A program made the translations under genes and the position numbers. The notes beneath the pieces were generated by a model, which was given only the letters and a program-made list of their open reading frames with translations, had not been told where the DNA came from and did no database searches. A stretch of DNA of 50,977 bases from Klebsormidium nitens (lineage: Eukaryota; Streptophyta; Klebsormidiophyceae; Klebsormidiales; Klebsormidiaceae). Positions 23,812 through 36,300 of this stretch are shown piece after piece; the first letter of the stretch is position 1, and each line of letters begins with the position of its first letter. Location of the stretch: NCBI GenBank assembly GCA_000708835.1, contig DF236971.1, forward strand, positions 317,506-368,482, in the 5' to 3' direction.

Positions 23812-26800
23812 ATGCATTCGTCAGCCGTGCAGCCTTCTCCGGTAATGACCGGGGGGGCGGGCCCCGCCAGCTACGATGAGAACAGCTCCTTCCAGGGGAA
23901 TGCTTTCGCGCTGCTCGGGGGACCGATTCTAAAGCGCGCTCTGGGTCATTGGCTGCAGCTCAGGAGATGGTCGCCGCAAACCAAGGAGCGCGCAGTCTGC
24001 ATCGCAGACCTTAGGTCGGCGACGGGGGAAAATGCCGTGGCTCAAATGGAGCTGGTGCTGCACTGCCAGGAAACGACGGGTTTGGAGGAGGAAAAGGGTG
24101 GGTGTTTGGAGGGTGTGAAAAGGCCCAAGGAAGAAGACGGGGTGTCGACTGGTGATACCGGGACTCGCAGGTCTGCAGAATCAGCCCACAAAATGGAAAC
24201 TAGGACGGGAACAAAACCAGCGCAGAACTGCAAAGTGTGCTGCAAAGCAGCCCACGGAAGCGCACAGACGCCTTCGATTCGGACGGTGCTTTCGATCCAC
24301 GGACCGTGATGGCCTTCTTTTCGGACCTCCCGGACAACGACTGGGGCACTCTCTTGCGGCGCATTTACATTGACAGCAGGGGATCAGGAGCCGCGGGGAT
24401 CCCCCGGCTGCCCTGCCACGTGGCAGCCGTCCCGGGGTCGTTCTACGAGCGGCTGTTTCCGGACGCCTTTCTGGACCTCGCCATGTGCAACGCGGCCCTG
24501 CACTGGCTCTCAAGGTAAGCTTATTGTGGGCTGCTTTGCACTGCCCTTAATATAATACGCGATATCGCCCAGATGCGTCAAAGCCCGCGAGGTCGTCGAC
24601 ACAGTAGCTAGCGAAAGTATCTGTATGAGAAACTTTTCGGGTCTCTGGTGAGAGTGTCGTGTTAGGTTTCTTGCTCGGAAACACGCTCGTGATCCTTGTA
24701 TCAAGCTTGGGCGCGTAAAAAAAAAACAAAATTTCTTATCCAAAGTGGAGCATTTCGGGTTGTTCACGACCGTGTTATCAATTCACCATGGCAAGGCTAC
24801 CGCCCATCAGTCGGTCAGCTTGAGAGGCGACAGTATTTCTCTGCTTGCCAGGACGATTATTCATTTCAGACAACAGAAACGTCATTTTCCCCTGCTTCTT
24901 TACTCGTCTCGTAACCTCGGCAATCGGTAAGTGGAATCAATCAACCAGAAGTTCATCCTTCCTTGCTTCTTTACTCGTCTCGTGTCCCCGGAAAGCTGGT
25001 TTCGACGTGATTTTCAGGCAACCAGAGCTTTATCCTTCCTTGCTTTTTTACTTGTCTCGTCCCCCCGGATATCTGATCCCGACGTGGTTTTCAGGCTTCC
25101 GCCCGAGGCTGAGGAACCGGGGTGGAACCCCGGGCGGGTCTGGTGCACTCGGGGCGCCCCGGAGCACGTCGAAGAAGCGTACCGGCGTCAGCAGGCGGTG
25201 GATCTCCGCGCGTTTTTGAATCTCAGGTAGGTGTGCAACTAGCTGGTCCTCAATTAGTCGGACAAACGGGAAGTGTAAATGAGGATTAGCCTTTCAACTA
25301 GGTGAGCAGCGCAAATCAGCCGTTCGATCGGCATTGACGGTCTTTTCACTCCAATTTCCACCTAATGAAATCTCCCGTCTTATAGACTCGTGAACGTTGT
25401 GCGAATTTCGGTCCGGATGACCGCGAACCGGTTTGAGTTCACGTCGATTGCCTCCTTCAACGTGTGCTGACATTTAATCAGCGAACGTAGCGGGTTGGAT
25501 TCCCGGGGCTCAGCCGTGCTTTGCAAGAAAGCTCTTGTCCGAACTGGGTCCGAAGTCGATCCGAAATAATTTGCGGTTCAGACAGAGTTCGGACAGGTTC
25601 GGACAGGTTCGGACCCATTTCGGACATGCTTCGGACTGGTGCTGCAAAACGGACATAAGAGTTCGGATCGGATCCGGTTCAGGTCCGTGACAGGTTTGGA
25701 CTCGCTTCCGATCAGAAGTTGTGTCCGAATCTGACACTTTCTGACGTATCTTCGAAAAGCTGACCTTTCCCACAACATGGCCCCTGAAAGCGCAAGAACC
25801 CAGGTTTCTGATCTGCGGAGAATTCAGAGCAGAACGGAAGGCAGATTCGCGACTCTTCACCCACAATGGTCATCTTGGCTGCACTTTTAGCATCTCTTCC
25901 CGAATCAAGCGTCTGCCGAAGTCAATCTGTAATTCGTTCCCAATCCCGTCACTCTTCCGCCGCGTGCTGCTCCGCCACGTCAGCTTACGTCAGCCTGAAG
26001 CAAATATCACATAACCTGAGGAGAATACTCTGTTCATCACCAAGAGAGCCTCAGTAAAGCTCGCTAAATTGCTCCAGGGGCCTTCTGAGGCGGCCACGCA
26101 CGAGGACCCTTTCGAATCATAATCTCGCATCCACAGGGACACGTGGCATGATCGGGTTTCACGCGGCCTGAACTAATTTGCCGCAGGGCCGATGAGCAGC
26201 GGCCCCGAGGCTCGCTGTGGCTTTTTCTGCAGGCCACGTCAGGGATTTATGAAATCTGATTTGAGCGCCACGTTGTGCGCCACCTGTCCCTAAGGACACG
26301 TGGCATGATCTAATCAAAGAGACCTTCGTTTCGTCGCAGGGCCGCTGAGCTGCGCCCCGGAGGTTTGCTGTGGCTCCTCCTGCCGGCCAAAGATGAAAGC
26401 GGAGGTCTGAGCACCACGTTTGGGCGCATCCTGGAGGACGCGTGGCGAGAGCTGACGCAAGATGGATCCCTGGACACCCACTGGCTCGACAGCTTCAACA
26501 TTCAAGGTGGGCCCTTCCAGCGTGTTATTTGCTTGTTTCTTATATTGTTCTTACATTATGTTTGAATCTTGAAGTTCAGCTTTTTAGGTTCAAGATGATG
26601 TTCGTTCCGCAGAACACTGAATATTGTGTGGGGTCCGAGTGCATTTAATGTGGTCAACCCGCATCTGTAAACTGGACGTCATAATGTTTTGAGAACGACT
26701 GGGGATACGCAAGCGTGACCCGAAAACTCCCCATCAATCTCGTCAATGGCAAAGACTGGTGCGATGACGTTGGAAGAAAGATCAGCCCGCAGTAGTACGA

Positions 26801-28547
26801 TTGCTTCTGCGTTTCTGTGGATTTTGCGCACCACGACTGGAAGACTTGTGCTTATTTACAACACCTTGTCGTACATGGTCATATAAGATTGCGACTGAAT
26901 TTCTGCAGCAAAGATTGACGTTCGCTCAACTTGGAGGTGGCCCGTCGAATCAGTCTTCAGCAAATACTTCAGTCGGTCCAGAGGTTTCGAATTGGTCTTT
27001 GAACATTCTTGCCCACATAAACGAAGGTTCAGTCCGTTGAAACTGCAGACGTTTTCCTCACTTTCTCGTTCTCTGTAACCCGTAGATGCCCTCCCAGCTA
27101 CCGCAAGAACGGGAAGCAGACTCGGGCTGTCGCATAGATCAAAGGCTAAACCAATAAAAAAAAACACTTTCGGGTCGTCGGATCATTCAGCATTTGGCAT
27201 TTCATTGACGAGCTTGCATCTCGCCTCATTCCACGTTCGGTACTTCATTGACGTGCTTGTATCTTGCCTCACACTTCCCCAGATTGAGCAGAAGCTCCAT
27301 AGCACAGAAGCCTAACAAGTAACAGAGACACAGTCTTCTGCAGATCTCTTGATGGAACAGTATACTTCCTTTTCTTTCGTTAACCGTCTACCCTTTAAAA
27401 ACTCTCGACCATCCTTCAGCGGACGTCAAAGCTCCGATTCTACTCAGATCAAAATTCACTCTCTGCAGCATATTTTCCCACTCTTTCGGACGTCCGCCAA
27501 GCCGTGACCGAGTCCGGGGCGTACGACATCCACGCCCTCGAATGCGTCCGGATGAGCGGAACGATGCCGCTGCGGACGGGCCGCGGAACGCTGGCCGGCG
27601 ACGACGTGCAAGGTAAACAGCCCTTTCTGTTGTGTCCGTGCACGAATTCGACCGTCCTTGTTTCGAACTAGAGGATTCCAGACTTCTTGACCAACGAGAG
27701 CTCCTTTTCCAGTTGGTGCTCAACCGTCTGCACGGGGCTAAGGTTGAGCCCACCAAGGCTCCACGTGGCAGAGCAAAGAAGAGAGGCGGGGGCTCTCTTT
27801 CTTCTGGTCACTTGTTGCTAAAGAACACGCAAGTCTGCTTCGTAAGCATTGGGGGTCGGAGCGGAATCTAAAATGTATCTGAATCTGGATGCCCACGTTC
27901 GGTCGTATTGCTGCGTCAAGCCCGCTTATGACACGTCATCGTACAACCAAACAGCTAGCACACTTTCACGTTTGTACTGTCACCAGGGATGTCGTGTTCC
28001 CTGACGTCATCCAGACTCCCTGTATTGTCCCGTTTTCGTAAGGGACTAGCCATACCCGCAAGAGCCAAAAACGAGGCGAGAGTGGAGGTGTGGCTTAACC
28101 AGACGCGCTCATAACGTTCTTTTTGCAAGTGTCCTTATTCGTTGAGTGATGTTTGACTAAATGATAGCATTGGTTTTATATATTCAGGCACATCTTTGTT
28201 TACTCATTGATCCAGGGAGTGCATAAGAAGTAAACTGATAAACCGAGGACGGGCAGCCTCTGATCAGCTCAACCCCAAAGGCTTCATCGCTCTAAGTCTG
28301 CTCGAAAAAGGTTTCAATCCCGGCAATCCAAGCCTTTCTTACAATTCTCTCTTCAGGTACCCCTCGCCTCCCCCTCCCAAGCGTGGCCCACGTGTGGGCC
28401 GTTATTCAGCCGCAGATTTGCGGTCACACGGGCACCGAGCGGGGCAGCCGGTTGTACGAGCGGATGTGCGAGATCTGGGCCCGGGAGCCCGACAAATACA
28501 ACCGGGGGACTGGCGCCGTGATGTGCGTGGCACTGTTCAGGAAGTAA
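23812..28547 (+). CDS. SABATH-family methyltransferase (copy C2), altered SAM motif, possible pseudogene
   Basis: Exons are 23812-24514, 25095-25226, 26340-26506, 27469-27612 and 28357-28547, at the same splice phases as C1. Matching marks are SYDENSSFQ, FFSDLPDND, VPGSFYERLFP, LHWLS, NPGRVW and VALFRK. Exon 1 changes frame in the variable linker: the upstream frame runs to a stop at 24307-24309, while the frame encoding FDPRTVMAFFSDLPDND opens only after a stop at 24201. A 128-nt intron at 24098-24225 (donor GTGGGT, acceptor CGCAG) would restore the frame and give 402 residues, close to family length. A plain frameshift is the alternative. The SAM motif reads DLRSATGEN, with Arg68 where the family has Gly, which should weaken cofactor binding. 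It may be a dying or re-purposed copy. Confidence 0.75.
24896..25094 (+). repeat. Three tandem copies of the SABATH C2 exon 2 acceptor region
   Basis: TACTCGTCTCGT or TACTTGTCTCGT occurs at 24901, 24972 and 25049, each preceded by CCTTGCTTCT-like pyrimidines. The unit (71-77 bp) carries polypyrimidine tract, GACGT(G)...TTTTCAG and the first exon bases. Only the last copy leads into exon 2; the AG at 25015-25017 and a TTTCAG near 24866 are leftover acceptors. Confidence 0.7.
25588..25617. repeat. Short GTTCGGACAG tandem repeat in SABATH C2 intron 2
   Basis: Three direct copies of (G)TTCGGAC(AG) stand here, with many scattered CGGAC/GTCCG words from 25535 to 25690. It is a small low-complexity patch in an intron with no coding sense. 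Confidence 0.5.
26138..26451 (+). repeat. Tandem 157-bp duplication across SABATH C2 exon 3 acceptor
   Basis: GACACGTGGCATGATC starts each unit, at 26138 and 26295. The second unit contains the real acceptor (TCGTCGCAG, exon from 26340) and the codons RAAELRPGGLLW. The first unit repeats the acceptor (TTTGCCGCAG ending at 26186), the start of the exon and its later part, but has an in-frame TGA right after GGGCCGA and other indels. It is therefore a dead copy of the 5' half of exon 3. Confidence 0.75.
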
Positions 28548-29644
28548 TGATGATTGTCTAGCGGCCAATACCCAAGGAGAAACTTCAAGTCTCTGGCAAC
28601 GGATAGTTTGGGTAAATACCGTTCTGGTCAGATTCACGTGGAGGACGACTTTATCCAATAACTGAATACTCTGGCAAAGTAATGCATCGACCACTTTTTG
28701 CTTCTTTCGAACTTGCAACCGTACGTTTGAGAAGCTCAGACGTGCATTCTGGCGGGTGTCTGTCTAATAATGTATGGTATAATTCAGTCCTACGTGTTCA
28801 TTTCTGTCCATGTCCAACAGATACGATTCTACAAATAATGATAAGACCAACATCTTGTCACAACCGGAAGGCTTCGTTTGTGGGGTGGCTCGGACAGACT
28901 GGGATCAACGATGCACATACGAGATCATTCGTCCATTTGAAGCCAAGCCGCGCCGGACACTGCCAGAGACATGGCTCAATCATCTGCATCGGAGGCTCAG
29001 TGTTGCAAAGCGGCGGCGGCCCTCACTAAGTCAAATGCATGCAACAGTTGCAAGCCACTGCGATGGTCTGGCTGAAGTCTGGCTCTGAGTCTGGGCCAGT
29101 ACGAGCCGGTGAGTCTAGCTACCGGCCGGGGCTGCGCAGCTAGCGTAGCATCTTCTATATTTGCGCGCAGCGTACTGTAATCAACGATGCTATGTGAGTT
29201 ATACTCCAGCTCAATTGAATTTGATTTCAGCGGCCGCCGCGGCTCAGCTGGCGGCACTGCCGGCCTCGAGCCTGCAGTGCACGTGAGGGGTCCATGTGAA
29301 CAACTCGGCTCTCTCCATCAAGCATATGTGGGACATCACTTTTGCTACTTGATTGACAGTGGGAAAGGATTTTCTGCAACGATATTGACCTTGCACCATG
29401 TTTCTACGAGAATGTTCCTGTACAGATGAGCTTTGATTTAGGGCATGCTTTGTAATGTGATCCTGTAATACCTATGGCCTTCTCTAAGCGAGCAATGAAA
29501 TAATAATCTTCAGCGGCCTTGCAGTGCCAAAGTGTTACCTATTCCAATAGGTGACTGAAAAACGACAACATATTGTCCTCGAACAATGCTGTCTGTCTCT
29601 GCGTCGACACTCCTTCCGTCCGAGTGTTCTATGAATGAATAAGA
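28548..29644. other. Intergenic, convergent 3' ends
   Basis: It lies between the stop codons of SABATH C2 and the minus-strand AIG2-like gene. It holds 3' untranslated sequence and a GC-rich patch near 28990-29270. No gene, tRNA or shared repeat is seen. Confidence 0.4.
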
Positions 29645-32565
29645 TTACTCAACAGGCGCAGGCGGCGGGCCCCACTGTCTACTCATCTCCGTTCTGAAAA
29701 CAGAGCACATCCGAAGAAAGCTCGGCATCCCCTTTTCCCGAAACTCTTCGTAGTCCCAAGTCCCGTACAGTTGAGGGTCGTGCGGGTCCGCCCATGAGTA
29801 AACATGCGCTTCCACTGTTCGAGCGGCCCCCGCTGTTTGCGATTGTGATGGAAGAGCCGGCGAGTCTTCTGGATCCCCAGCTCCGCTTGTCCCATCGACC
29901 TGAAAGCAAGAAGATTCTGAATCAAGGAGAGAGCGGAACGAAACACTGTGCTGATCGACCTGCTCCAAGGAGAGGGCTCAACTACCTGCTGATGCAGGAA
30001 AATTGAGATTCTCGCAGATTGGAAGACTTTGTGTCCGATAGCCAGTGTGTTCGACCCGTTTGCAGCTCAAACGCACGACAATCGACTATCCCTGCTTTCA
30101 TAAGTCCGTTCCGCATATTCCAAGCTTGACTAAGTCTGGTCGACTGATCTGGACGAGAACTTCGGACCGACACACAGACTTTGGGACAAACGAGCAGATT
30201 TTCGTTTTAGAAGCCCATCGGACCGTTTGGTCATCCGGGTTGCCGATTCACCATCCACGAGAAGAATGGGCATGTCGAGAATCGAAGCAGTCAGCTTTCA
30301 CGGATGTACTGTTAGAGATTGCGCTTTTGAACATATACCTGGTGATAGTTGTGGACGTCATTCCTGGGCCCGTCATACAGTCCAACAATCAACGGAGGAT
30401 CGTCTCAATGCCCAGGACAGAACAACTAGGATGCTTTCCCCACGGACTCTGAAACGCTCATTACTCAGATTATAACAAGGCAAAGCGAAGTCTCACCATA
30501 AGAACCGCATCGACCAAGCACCGCTCGTAGTCCTCGCTTTCGAATTCGTCGAAGACGGCCTGCTCGTGGTCCGTCAGGTCGAAATAGACCTGCGCGCGAC
30601 CGAGGGAATTTGTTTGTACACGAAGAAACGTCAAACTTTAGGCCTTCGACACGAACATCCGGACACGTAAACTGTGAGTGTGTGAGAAACCCGTGGCCTA
30701 TCAGTACGAGTACTTTCTCGGGGTTGAAAGCCTTTTTATTAGCTTTGGATTGCAATCATCTGTGTCTTTACCAGAAGCAAGCAGGTTATGCTGTGTATTT
30801 TTAAGGTTGCAAGTCGCCTGAAGGCACACAGCTTCCACATGTCTGCTTGGTTCTTCTTGGTTCAAGGCTTCGAAAAGATGCTGACCTGGGTTGCTCAGAA
30901 ACAGTGCAGCACAGTGGACCCTATGGACCAGGACTCCATTGACAAAGAGGAGGCAACGCATCAATCAATTGCCTGTCCCGCTTCTTTGACAAGGTACCAG
31001 ATCCACGACGCAAGACGAAAGCAGGATCTTCGTGGCCTTACAAGTCCAACAACGCGCCCACCGTTCTTCGGGGCAATGGCAGGATAAGACCTGCCCTCGA
31101 TGCTGTAGCGGTGACTGCAAGCAACCAGCACCATCGTCAGATTCACCGTACGTCCTCCAAAATGTCCTGCTGTGTCAGTATGTGATCTGCCCAATGATGG
31201 AAGGTTGCTTTCTATAGGACGTGTTCAATGCTTCTGGACTGCACAACCGCTTTTGGAAGTTCGTTGATGCAGAAAGCCTTTGGCCCAATGCCTTATGTTC
31301 AAAATCAACCTCATTTAGGTAGAGCGTTCTTCAGCAATCGTGTTTGTAGGGGGTAGAGCACTCGATGGGCTAGGGTGGCCCAAAGCTTGACCGATCCCAA
31401 GGAAGATCAAAGGGCAAGCGTTCACACTCTGCCAATGAAGAGATTAAAAATAGAATGAATCCAATAGGCTGACGCCATACGTTCCAGCTCAGCTTGCGGC
31501 ACCAAAACATAGCAACCGATAAGCAAGGGGTCGAGATGGTAGCAAAGGGGCTGGCCCAACGAGCATAATTGCAAATACAATGAGCACATTAATAGCTCTT
31601 TGAGATACTAAAGTCCTCTCCGAACCGTGCTAGATAGTCGCCCATCACACGGCTCACCAATCATAATATCTTCAGTTATAGGTAATTTGCTTATTCTTTC
31701 GTCTTCTGAATAAGCCGCCTTTCGCTGGATTATTTCCAATATAATCATAGAAGGCAAGTTTAGCTGGGATGTTAGACCAGGCCTTAGATGCAGGAACTCC
31801 TTGTGGCGTCTGTGGTGCATCTCTTGGTGGCGAGCCTGGCTCCAGTTTGACAGCAATATTTGTTCTTCAGAGCAACTGGGGAATGCTAGGAAAAGTCCAA
31901 AGTGTGCATTTACAATCTGTTACTAGACCTATGAACCAGTCTGCAAAACTCAGCTGCTTATAAGACATGGCTGTTGAAGGGGGTTTCCTAGCTGAAAATA
32001 TCAGTAGCAGCAACATAAAACACATTAATGGTTTTCTGTGACGCCGTCAAAAATCTCAGCAGGAGGGTGGGGCGGCTGAAGTAAGATGTACATACATGAT
32101 CCCAGATTGAAAAGAAACGACTCCAAGTTCATCAAAATGTCTGGGTAGAGCTACAGCACAACTGGTGGGGGACATATAAAATGTTGTGTAAATCACCAGA
32201 ATTGGAAAGTTTGTATGAAAATGGAACAGCCTCCTGTGTTGGCGATAACCACGCACATCATCCTACTGCACTTTCAATGAAGCCCCCAGAGTGAAGCTGT
32301 AGGCGTTCACTGGTCTTTTCAGATCTGAAAGACAACTCTTTGGCACAAAGTTCTAAAACTTACCTGGTGAGAAGTTCTTTCAACAGAGATGAATCAGCAC
32401 CAGAGCAATTCGTTGTGCTGAGATGCTCAAGGGAAAAGGGACTCACTAGTCCGTCAAGTATGCAGCAGCACAGGGAGGGATCCGTCCTATCAAGATCCGG
32501 ACGACCTCCTCAGCCAGCAGGCTCCCATATACAAACACGTTCTTCACCTCCCCCGCAAGCGACAT
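29645..32565 (-). CDS. AIG2-like / gamma-glutamylcyclotransferase-fold protein
   Basis: Four exons (32565-32447, 31114-31042, 30589-30497, 29899-29645) join in frame to 179 residues, the usual size. The signature [14 protein letters not shown] lies near residue 10. It is followed by [15 protein letters not shown] and [14 protein letters not shown], then [11 protein letters not shown], whose Glu matches the catalytic general acid/base of this fold. The C-terminal half has [20 protein letters not shown] and a helix [10 protein letters not shown], as in plant AIG2-like proteins. Members cleave gamma-glutamyl-amine or gamma-glutamyl peptides to 5-oxoproline, or have lost activity; AIG2 itself was named for induction by avirulent bacteria. 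It is cytosolic, with no signal peptide. A 25-residue Ser/Pro/Gly insert ([20 protein letters not shown]) opens exon 4. The head-to-head neighbour is SF3A2. Confidence 0.9.
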
Positions 32566-33363
32566 CTTAGTCATTCATTAATTAAGCACCAGGAAAGCAG
32601 ACACCTGGTGTGCTCGCGGCCTATTAGGAGGGATCTTGCTGTCAAGACAATAACAATACTCAAATGGTGCCCAGCTTTTTGGCCCTGAGATATGTTCAGA
32701 CGCTTGACGAGCTGGCTGATCAATACAGCAACCTGCAGTCTAAGGCACGCCGCCCCAGTTCCCAGCTCCCTTCCTTTACGAGCTATCTAGGGGGGGAGTT
32801 CTGGAGACTCATCATCGTGTTCAGGACTGTTAAAAACTCAGAGTTGCAAGGCTTCAGCAGGCTCTGGAGCCTGAGGTACGGTATTCTGCGAGTTCTGAGT
32901 TTTCGTCCAAATAAAAGATGTGTGTTGATTCTCTTACAAAGCAAAGTCCCGGGTGATTTTGCTTGTAGTTCGGTAGATGCAGGTAGATGCTGCCAAGGTT
33001 GTCAACCAGGCTCAGTATAGGTCCGAAAGTTGTACCCCAGCCCGGTAGTCGCTGCTCGGGGCAGCCGATGTGACCACTCTTTGTTGAGAAAGCAGCTATA
33101 GCTGACAATCAAATACTTGTAATACGAACAACAGTTACTAGTAGCCCTTCCCTTTGTGTGAGTCTGACTCTGAGCTCGTGACTTTCTCGCAGTCTGTCTC
33201 CGAGCAAGGCGGAGAGTTGGCGGAGAGGGAACTTTGCAGGTTAGAAAAGCGGCCAGGAAAGGGGCCAGGGAAAGGCGCTGACACCGGTTGTTGAGGCCCC
33301 TTACATAATATACCAAAGGGATTTTGAGTCGAAGGGGCGAAGGAATTTGTGCGGATTGTCAGG
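32566..33363. promoter_or_regulatory. Shared promoter region of AIG2-like gene and SF3A2
   Basis: The two start codons diverge across about 800 bp. No coding sequence can be supported here. The stretch just before the SF3A2 ATG is purine-rich. No TATA box stands out. Confidence 0.35.
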
Positions 33364-36300
33364 ATGGATAGAGATTTTGGAAGCAAGACGGGTGGGGGTG
33401 GTGTAGCGTCCGCCCAGAATGAGGCCATCGATAGAAGGGAGCGCCTGCGGAGGCTTGCGCTTGAGACCATTGATCTTGCTAAGGACCCTTACTTCATGCG
33501 CAACCATTTGGGAAGGTGAACTTGCATCACTTCTTTTTGGAGGAAAATGGGGGATGGAAAATTAATGCCATGCTTTAATGATTCCTTCTACGCATCGAGC
33601 TCAGACGATGGTAAAATTGTAGGAGAAGTGAGCGAGTATAATGACTGCATACTTGCTCACACTGTGATAATGGTGCAAACAACTGCAAAGTACTACTCTG
33701 TACTCTTGACAGGTTGACGGTTCAGTTGCTTGTAAGTTTAGCACAGTTGAAGGCAGGAGGGACCTGTCACTTACGTCATAGGATCTTGCTTTAGTTTCCT
33801 TTTTTGTGAGGAATCAAGCGTAGCATCCTGCCGAATCAGGTCGAAAGGACACAATTCGCATCCCAATTCATTCATTTGAAGTGGCCCAGTGGTATGTTGG
33901 AGTCCTTCTGCAGTATTGAGCAGTGCCGGGCTTCGCTCTGTTCTGCTTTGCATTTTCGTATATAAAATAGTCAATCACCTTTAAGTGAGGCCACAGTTTC
34001 TTGCACCAATTAGCCCGGGTTATCCTAACAAGACTCTCCTTCCGTACTCGCAGCTATGAATGCAAACTGTGCCTCACTCTGCACAACAATGAGGGGAACT
34101 ACCTTGCGCATACTCAAGGAAAGCGCCATCAGCAGAACCTGGCAAAGCGGGCCGCCAAAGAAGCAAAGGATCAGCCGGTCCTGCCGCAGCCAAGCAAGAG
34201 GAGGATCGACCCCCGCAAAACAGGTAAAACTAAGGACCACTTTAAGAAAACTTGCTTTTGGATAAGGGATGGGGGGCGGAGCCTGCCGTGCACATCTAAG
34301 AGTGTGAGAGTCCTACAGCGGGTTATTATTCTGCAGATGCGAGCCAGGTGGATATGTACGGCATGCCTTTGACCTGATGCACAGATTTGCAGCACCCTTA
34401 TGGTCATTGTTACTTCCCGAGCAACGTTCTCTTTCTCGTTTCTGTACCACAAATTCGATGCAAGGCTTCTCCACACACTGCAAAGCATGATGCCCCCTCG
34501 ATTATGCGGAAGCCGGGTCCAGGGGACCGATGTCGCAAACAATTAGGAAAGAGGGCCCCACCCAACTTTCTCAAAACCCCTGTCATGGATCTGGATAAAC
34601 CTGGATATTGCCTAGATAAGTTCCTGGATAACCCACCAAGACCAAGATCTGAAACCTGTACAAACATCTCTCGTCTTTCTCTCCGCAGTCAAGATCGGGC
34701 GGCCTGGGTACCGTGTGACGAAGCAGTTTGACAAGGAGACGAAGCAGCGCTCGCTGCTCTTCCAGGTCGAGTACCCGGAGATCGAGGACGGGGTGGCGCC
34801 GCGCCACCGCTTCATGAGCGCATTTGAGCAGAAGGTGGAGGCGTGGGACAAGAAGTACCAGTACCTGCTCTTTGCGGCGGAGCCGTACGAGGTCATTGCA
34901 TTCAAGGTGGGTGGTGCAGACAGCATTATTGGTGCTATTCATATGTCATAAAGTCTTTGAAGTACCTGCGGTTTGCTGCAGAGCCGTACGAGGTCATTGT
35001 GTTCAAGGTAGGTGGGCCGGGAACGCTTTTGGAGGTGTTCACATATGCAACCCTTTTGAGGGCCTTCTGTTTGCTGTGGAGCCGTAAGTGGTTTTTGCGT
35101 TCAAGGTGGGCAGGAGCGAACAACTCAAGGAGTGATGAGCACATATGCAAAGTCTAGCGTCAAATTGGAAGGCCGTACAAGTCTCCGATTGTCTTGTCCG
35201 CCTGAGTCCGGGAGTACCGGAGTCTGGGGAGGAGGATCGTTGGATGGAGGGTACAACCTGAAGTGTTTCTAGGGCGACCAGAGGTTCCTTTGTATGTTAT
35301 TGCTTGGTGCCACACTTATTGTGGGTCAAGTCTCCTTCTCAAGGCATCTTGGAGGCGGGCCGCTCATGAGACCGTTTCCGAAACTGTCCAGACAAAGCAA
35401 GGGAGAATACGTTCCTCTCGTCTTCCTCTTCTGATGGTGCAGCGCTTGAGTTTCTAATCAGGTCCCACTCATTGACAACGGTTTAGTGTTGCTTCGTTGT
35501 TGTAGAACATTCTTTGGCATTCCATTAGTTCTCATATCCTGAGTTCATTGCTAGGACTGGCTCGGGCATTGTCTACATATTTGTCTATCCCTGAAAAAGC
35601 CCCTCAGTCGCTGCCGTGTCAGCGGGTCGATTGCGGCGACCAATCAGAAGTCGAACCTTAGTGTTCCATTGTTTGCCAAGATGAAACCGAAGTTTCTGGC
35701 GAGCACCCTCGTAGATTCCTGACATCATTACAGACCTGCTGATGACCTGTCTTTTGTTGCAGATTCCCAGCATCGAGATCGACAAAACGAACAACTTCTA
35801 CACTTTCTGGAACCCTGACGCCAAGGTCTTCACGGTATGCTGCGCTTCCTTTTCTGGTCCTGTTGCCATTCTGCAAATGTGGTCTTGTTTTCGATCATGA
35901 AAATCTGCATCTTTGTACGAACCGTGAACTCCCCTGGCTCCCTGTTTACACAACCCATTGATATCGGCCAAGTATTTTTGTTTTAGGCTTTGTTGCGAAC
36001 CAGGGGTCCATCAGACAAGCTGCGGATTTTTCAAGACAAGCTGGTCTTTGCCTAATTCTCAGGCTGGCGGACTGCAAAGAATAGAGAACTACGTAGTTGC
36101 TTTTAGGCCGACCTACGATCTTCGTACTAGTGAATCTTGCAGTGCGGACGTGCCTTGTTGTGCTTTGTGCCGAGCTCGATCTGACGTCGTGGAAGTGTTT
36201 TGCTTACCGTTACAGCATATATCTGAAGCATGTCAAGTTTACCGGCATTTCGTTGTAAAGTCTAGCTTTTTGAGTAGCACTTGTTGGCCCCCCTAAAATG

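Noticed and set aside
28380-28410. GGCCCACGTGTGGGCC near-palindrome
   Set aside because: It lies in the coding start of SABATH C2 exon 5, is not a perfect palindrome, and is explained by codon composition.
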